Source: Leucobacter soli (GTDB lineage Bacteria; Actinomycetota; Actinomycetes; Actinomycetales; Microbacteriaceae). Taken from it: a stretch of 64,000 bases of DNA. The stretch lies in the NCBI RefSeq assembly GCF_910593785.1, contig NZ_CAJVAP010000008.1:30860-94859 (forward strand), read 5' to 3'. The notes under the pieces were generated by a model that searched no databases, had not been told where the DNA came from, and saw nothing but the letters and a program-made list of their open reading frames with translations. A program made the position numbers and the translations under genes. Below, in pieces: positions 60,366 through 64,000 of this stretch (its first letter is position 1; each line of letters opens with the position of its first letter).

Positions 60366-60998
60366 ATGGCCAGACCGAAGCGGCAGGGCGAACGCCGGCA
60401 GCAGCTGGCGCGCGCCGCCCAGCGCGTCATCGCGCAGTACGGCCTCAACGGCGCCAAGCTCTCGCGCATCGCGAGCGAGGCCGGGCTCACGTCCGGCGCC
60501 GTGCTCTACTACTACCCGGACATCGAAGAACTGGTGCTCGAAGCGATCAACCTGAGCATGCACCGCTTCTCGGAGGAGCGGGCGCGGATGCTCGAAGCGC
60601 TCGACGACGACCCCGCCCTGCGCCTGGTGCGCATGATCGAAGCCGGGCTGCCCGTCGACGGTGACGACGTCGAGGTGCGGCTCTTCTGCCAGCTGGGGGG
60701 AGCGGCAGGATCCAACGTGCTCGCCGCTACCCTGCTCACCTCGCTGTACGACCGACAGGTCAGCCTCTACCAGGTCGTCCTGGAGCAGGGTCGCGCGCGC
60801 GGCGTCTTCTCGCCGGAGGGTTCGATGCTGGCGGCGGCGCGGAACATCGTCGCGCTGGAGGATGCCTACGGCTACCGGATCGTCGCCGGGCACGGGGCGA
60901 TCGATCGTCGCGCCGCCGTCGAACTCGTGCTCGCGTACGCGCGCACGGTGACCGGCCACGCCCTGCCGGCGGCGGAGACCCCCGCGACGTCTCACTGA
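60366..60998 (+). CDS. TetR-family transcriptional regulator (BetI-like)
   Basis: 210-residue TetR regulator. The HTH spans about residues 8-55 (RRQQLARAAQRVIAQYGLNGAKLSRIASEAGLTSGAVLYYYPD), which is typical of the BetI/PuuR-neighbour group. The C-terminal part contains EVRLFCQLGGAAGSNVLAATLL. GGAGGAAC precedes the ATG at 60366; a longer open frame upstream contains the operator repeats. It is divergent from the glycosyltransferase gene and its 3' end overlaps the potA-like gene by 7 bp. It probably controls the glycosyltransferase-dehydrogenase operon. Confidence 0.88.
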   Translation: MARPKRQGERRQQLARAAQRVIAQYGLNGAKLSRIASEAGLTSGAVLYYYPDIEELVLEAINLSMHRFSEERARMLEALDDDPALRLVRMIEAGLPVDGDDVEVRLFCQLGGAAGSNVLAATLLTSLYDRQVSLYQVVLEQGRARGVFSPEGSMLAAARNIVALEDAYGYRIVAGHGAIDRRAAVELVLAYARTVTGHALPAAETPATSH

Positions 60999-62176
60999 GC
61001 GGCCCCGGCGAGCGCGGCATCCCCGCCCGAGGTCCCGCCCGCATCTCCGCCCGAGGCGGTGCCCGGGTCGGCGGGCTCGCGGTCCCGCGGGTCGGCCACG
61101 GCGACCAGGCGGGCGGGATCGAGGCCCAGCCGCACGCGATCGCCGCGACGGACCGAGGTCGCGGTGTGCACGGTCGCGCGGATCGGCTGAGCGAGCCCGG
61201 GCACCTCGACGGACAGGGTGGAGGACCCGCCGAGGAAGGTGGCGTCGACGACGGTGCCGGCGAGTTCCGGAGCCCCCGTGCCCGTTGCAGAGGTCTCCTC
61301 CGCGACCACCGTGACGTCCTCCGGCCGCACCACCACGGTCGCGCGGCGGCCCGGCGCGAGCGCGTGCCCCACCGGCAGTTCGCCGATGCTCGGCAGCGCG
61401 ACGCCCGTCGCGGTCGCCTCGCCGTCGAGCAGATTCGCCGTGCCGATGAACGCGGCGACGAAGCGCGAGCTCGGCTGCGCGTAGAGCGAGACGGGGGTGT
61501 CGAGCTGCTCGAGCCGGCCGCGGTTGAGCACGACGATCCGATCCGCCATCGACATCGCCTCCTCCTGATCGTGGGTCACCACGACGAAGGTCATGCCGGC
61601 CTCGTGCTGCAGCCGCTTCAGCTCGAGCTGCATCTCCTCCCGGACCTTCCGGTCGAGCGCCGAGAGGGGCTCGTCGAGCAGCAGGAGCCGGGGCTGCTTC
61701 ACGAGCGCGCGCGCCAGCGCGACGCGCTGCCGCTGCCCGCCGGAGAGCTTCGCCGGGCGCCGCTTCGCGAACTCGTTCAGGCCGATCACGTCCATGATGT
61801 CTGCGACGCGCCGCAGGATCTCGGCGCGGGGCAGCCCTTCGGCCTCGAGCCCGTAGGCGATGTTCTTCTCGACCGAGAGGTGGCCGAAGAGGGCGTACGA
61901 CTGGAACATGAGGTTCACCGGGCGCCGATGGGCGGCGATGCCGAGCAGCGAGGAGCCGTCGAGCCGGATGTCGCCCGATGCCGGCGACTCGAAGCCCGCG
62001 ATCGTGCGCAGCAGCGTGGTCTTGCCGCAGCCGGAGGGGCCGAGCAGCGCGAAGAACTCGCCCTCGGCGATGTCGAAGGTCACGTCGTCGACCGCGGTCA
62101 CCGACCCGTAGCGGGCCGTCACCCGGTCCACCTGCAGCAGCGGCGTGTCGGCGGGATGCGAGGCGTGCTGGGTCAT
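60992..62176 (-). CDS. potA: Spermidine/putrescine ABC transporter ATPase
   Basis: 394-residue ATPase: Walker A GPSGCGKTT (about residues 47-55), Q-loop MFQSYALFGHL, signature LSGGQRQRVALARAL, Walker B LLLLDEPLSALDRK, switch His VVTHDQEEAMSMADR, then a TOBE domain (about 285-370: RATVVVRPEDVTVV) and a C-terminal Gly/Ala/Asp-rich tail. This is the PotA pattern. It overlaps the PotC gene by 4 bp. It is the last gene of the minus-strand Pot operon, whose binding protein presumably lies beyond the right edge. Confidence 0.94.
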   Translation of the reverse strand: MTQHASHPADTPLLQVDRVTARYGSVTAVDDVTFDIAEGEFFALLGPSGCGKTTLLRTIAGFESPASGDIRLDGSSLLGIAAHRRPVNLMFQSYALFGHLSVEKNIAYGLEAEGLPRAEILRRVADIMDVIGLNEFAKRRPAKLSGGQRQRVALARALVKQPRLLLLDEPLSALDRKVREEMQLELKRLQHEAGMTFVVVTHDQEEAMSMADRIVVLNRGRLEQLDTPVSLYAQPSSRFVAAFIGTANLLDGEATATGVALPSIGELPVGHALAPGRRATVVVRPEDVTVVAEETSATGTGAPELAGTVVDATFLGGSSTLSVEVPGLAQPIRATVHTATSVRRGDRVRLGLDPARLVAVADPRDREPADPGTASGGDAGGTSGGDAALAGAAQ

Positions 62177-63069
62177 TCGGATTCCTTCGGTGAGCCGATG
62201 CGGGTGAGTCGTTGGGCGGCCAGGATCGTCACGATGCTCACGAGCAGCAGGAGCGTCGCGAGCGCGTTCACCTCGGGCGTCACGCCGAAGCGCACGGTCG
62301 AGTAGATGACGATCGGCAGGGTCGGGGTCGTCGGCGCCGCGGTGAAGTAGGCGATGACGAACTCGTCGAGCGACAGGGTGAAGGCCAGCATGGCGCCGGC
62401 CACGATGCCGGGCATGAGCTGCGGCAGGGTGATCCGCAGGAACGTGCGCACCGGCGAGGCGCCCAGATCCCGCGAGGCCTCCTCGAGGCTCTCGTCGATG
62501 CTCGCGATGCGGGCGAGGACTATGGCTGTGACGAACGCCGTGGCGAAGACGGAGTGCGCGATCACCACCGAGTGCAGGCCCAGAGTGAACGTGATGAGGG
62601 AGTAGAAGCTCAGGAGACCGATGCCGAGCAGCAGGTCGGGGAGCAGCGCCGGCGCGATGGAGAAGGCGCGGATCAGGCCCCCCTTCGTGTACCGGTGGAT
62701 CCCGACGGCGAGCAGTGTGCCGAGGACCGTGCTGATCACGGTGACCGAGATGGCCACGATGAGGGTGTTCCCGAGTCCCTCGAGCATCGCCCGGTTGTGG
62801 AAGAGCGACGCGTACCAGTCGAGCGAGAAGCCTCGCCAGACGAAGAGGTTCTTCGATGCGTTGAAGCTCATCACCACGACGACGACGATGGGCAGGTAGA
62901 GGAAGAGGTAGCCGAGCCAGAGCGGGACGTGGAGCCAGCCGACACCCCGCCGGCGGCGGCCACGCGGCGCGGAACGCTCGCCCATCGTGCGCAGCACCGT
63001 GGTGGTGGGCGCGGTCGCGGGGTCGATGGGCTTCATCGTCGGATCCGTTCCGATGCCGTGCTCAGTCAC
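62173..63069 (-). CDS. potC: Spermidine/putrescine ABC transporter permease PotC
   Basis: About 298 residues with a cytosolic N-terminal tail of about 45 residues and about six membrane segments. LFLYLPIVVVVVMSFNASK, WYASLFHN and the coupling loop EEASRDLGASPVRTFLRITL (about 190-209) are typical of PotC. A GTG at 63069 with GGAGGTG placed 6 bases upstream is preferred; GTG 63078 is in the SD itself. The gene overlaps PotB by a few bases. Confidence 0.92.
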   Translation of the reverse strand: MTEHGIGTDPTMKPIDPATAPTTTVLRTMGERSAPRGRRRRGVGWLHVPLWLGYLFLYLPIVVVVVMSFNASKNLFVWRGFSLDWYASLFHNRAMLEGLGNTLIVAISVTVISTVLGTLLAVGIHRYTKGGLIRAFSIAPALLPDLLLGIGLLSFYSLITFTLGLHSVVIAHSVFATAFVTAIVLARIASIDESLEEASRDLGASPVRTFLRITLPQLMPGIVAGAMLAFTLSLDEFVIAYFTAAPTTPTLPIVIYSTVRFGVTPEVNALATLLLLVSIVTILAAQRLTRIGSPKESE

Positions 63070-63949
63070 GGTCGCCACCTCCGCTCAGACGCCGGTTCAC
63101 CCAGCTCTGCCCGACGATCAGCAGCGCGAGGAAGGCGCTCAGCACGAGCGCGAGCGTGGCACCGAACGGCCAGTTCCTCGCCTCGAGGAACTGGTCCCGG
63201 ATCAGGTTGCCGATGAGTACCATCTTGCCGCCGCCCAGCAGCTCCGGGATGACGAAGTTCGACATGCTCGGCACGAAGACGAAGATCGCGCCGGTGAGCG
63301 CGCCGGGCAGCGACATCGGCAGGGTGACCGTCCGGAAGACTCGCCACGGCGTGGAGCCGAGATTCGTCGCGGCCTCGCGCAGCGAGGGGTCGATCGCCTG
63401 CAGCGAGGCGTAGAGAGGCAGGATCATCAACGGCAGGTACATGTAGAGCAGGCCCACCCCGACGGCGCCCCAGTTGTAGAGCAGCGGGAGCGGCGCGTCG
63501 ATGATCCCGAGCCCCATCAGCGACTGGTTCACGATGCCCGCGTTGTTGAGCAGCAGGATCCAAGCGTAGGTGCGGATCAGGAAGTTGGTCCAGAACGGCA
63601 GGACGATGGCGATCAGCGCGATGGTGCGCCAGCGCACCGGGATCCGGGTGATCGCGTAGGCGATCGGGTAGCCGATGAGCAGCGCGAGCAGGGTGACGAG
63701 CAGCGCCGTACCCACGGATTGGGCGATCACGCCGGCGTAGAGCGGATCGAGCAGCTTCGCGAAGTTCTCCGTCGTGAAGGTGAACTGCACGCCGCCGAAG
63801 CGGCCGCGCGTGAAGAAGGAGTAGACGAGCAGCAGTGCGACGGGGATCGCCATGAAGACGATCAGGAAGAGGAGGCCGGGGCCGAGGAACGGCAGCGATT
63901 TGAGGGCCGGGGGCGCCGTGCCCGGGGTGCGGGGTGCGTGTTCGGCCAT
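63062..63949 (-). CDS. potB: Spermidine/putrescine ABC transporter permease PotB
   Basis: 295 residues with about six membrane segments. FLGPGLLFLIVFMAIPVALLLVYSFF, YPIAYAITRIPVRWR, VLPFWTNFLIRTYAW and the coupling loop EAATNLGSTPWRVFRTVTLP (about 185-204) are PotB features. It overlaps the next permease gene. The 51 bp from its start to the right edge hold no further gene; the binding-protein gene is expected beyond. Confidence 0.93.
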   Translation of the reverse strand: MAEHAPRTPGTAPPALKSLPFLGPGLLFLIVFMAIPVALLLVYSFFTRGRFGGVQFTFTTENFAKLLDPLYAGVIAQSVGTALLVTLLALLIGYPIAYAITRIPVRWRTIALIAIVLPFWTNFLIRTYAWILLLNNAGIVNQSLMGLGIIDAPLPLLYNWGAVGVGLLYMYLPLMILPLYASLQAIDPSLREAATNLGSTPWRVFRTVTLPMSLPGALTGAIFVFVPSMSNFVIPELLGGGKMVLIGNLIRDQFLEARNWPFGATLALVLSAFLALLIVGQSWVNRRLSGGGDRD

Positions 63950-64000
63950 GGTGCGTCGTTTCGTGGGCCGGATGCCGCCGGCCGCGGGGAAGGGGTGGCG

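Noticed and set aside
1..64000. CRISPR arrays, tRNA or rRNA genes, replication origin
   Set aside because: No regularly spaced direct repeats, cloverleaf-like sequence, rRNA-like stretch or cluster of DnaA boxes was seen by eye in any intergenic region.

Overview
The window is high-GC DNA with dense, frequently overlapping genes, SDs of the AAGGAG/GGAGG type, several probably leaderless starts, and family content (actinobacterial holin-X, DUF3618 and YtxH envelope trio, lysE/lysG, YhgE/Pip, single-chain glycyl-tRNA synthetase) that fits an actinobacterium, most likely a member of the Microbacteriaceae such as Leucobacter. That placement is inferred from gene content only. I see no tRNA, rRNA, CRISPR array, prophage or transposase gene.

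Layout. 1-8,926: an IclR-governed catabolic locus: class III aminotransferase (cut by the left edge), aldehyde dehydrogenase, SDR, IclR regulator, polar-amino-acid ABC importer, a second SDR and an Old-Yellow-Enzyme oxidoreductase. 8,994-15,908: SDR plus TetR, divergent from an MMPL exporter (with an odd C-terminal domain) and a YhgE/Pip membrane protein. 15,945-29,594: the most unusual part, a GntR-governed catabolic island: flavin reductase, aldehyde dehydrogenase, luciferase-like monooxygenase, alpha/beta hydrolase, carboxymuconolactone-decarboxylase-like protein, polyamine-type ABC importer, an AA_synth (DUF1185) protein with an unknown 114-residue partner, an aldo/keto reductase and an Orn/Lys/Arg decarboxylase. 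One sequence, TGTCTGACARCAGAC, sits in the promoter regions of all three transcription blocks. 29,701-37,843: mixed metabolism (lipoate ligase, lipase-like hydrolase, amidohydrolase, hydroxyacid dehydrogenase, AI-2E-type permease, quinone reductase, nitroreductase) with a MITE-like element. 38,141-46,308: core and envelope genes (glycyl-tRNA synthetase, CPBP protease, HemY-like protein, YtxH/holin-X/DUF3618, HemD-like protein behind a structured leader, PH-like protein, DadA-like oxidoreductase). 46,415-57,351: nitroreductase, AEC transporter, lysG/lysE, threonine aldolase, FUSC protein, glutathione peroxidase, a YtrA-type GntR/ABC module, gamma-carbonic anhydrase and rmuC. 57,326-63,949: aminobutyraldehyde-type dehydrogenase coupled to a glycosyltransferase, a TetR regulator and a Pot-type polyamine importer running off the right edge.

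How the parts work together. Two local regulons can be read from the DNA. The IclR regulon has four copies of a 16-bp motif (TGTKCGNNTNNCGCAC) in its two divergent promoter regions and joins uptake of an amino-acid-like solute to transamination and aldehyde oxidation. The GntR regulon joins uptake of a cationic or amine-like solute to flavin-dependent monooxygenation, hydrolysis, aldehyde oxidation and a decarboxylase. The gene set resembles, but is not identical to, the uracil Rut pathway and other two-component flavin monooxygenase ring-cleavage clusters, so it may encode an undescribed route for an N-containing compound. A third amine-related locus at the right edge probably handles polyamines.
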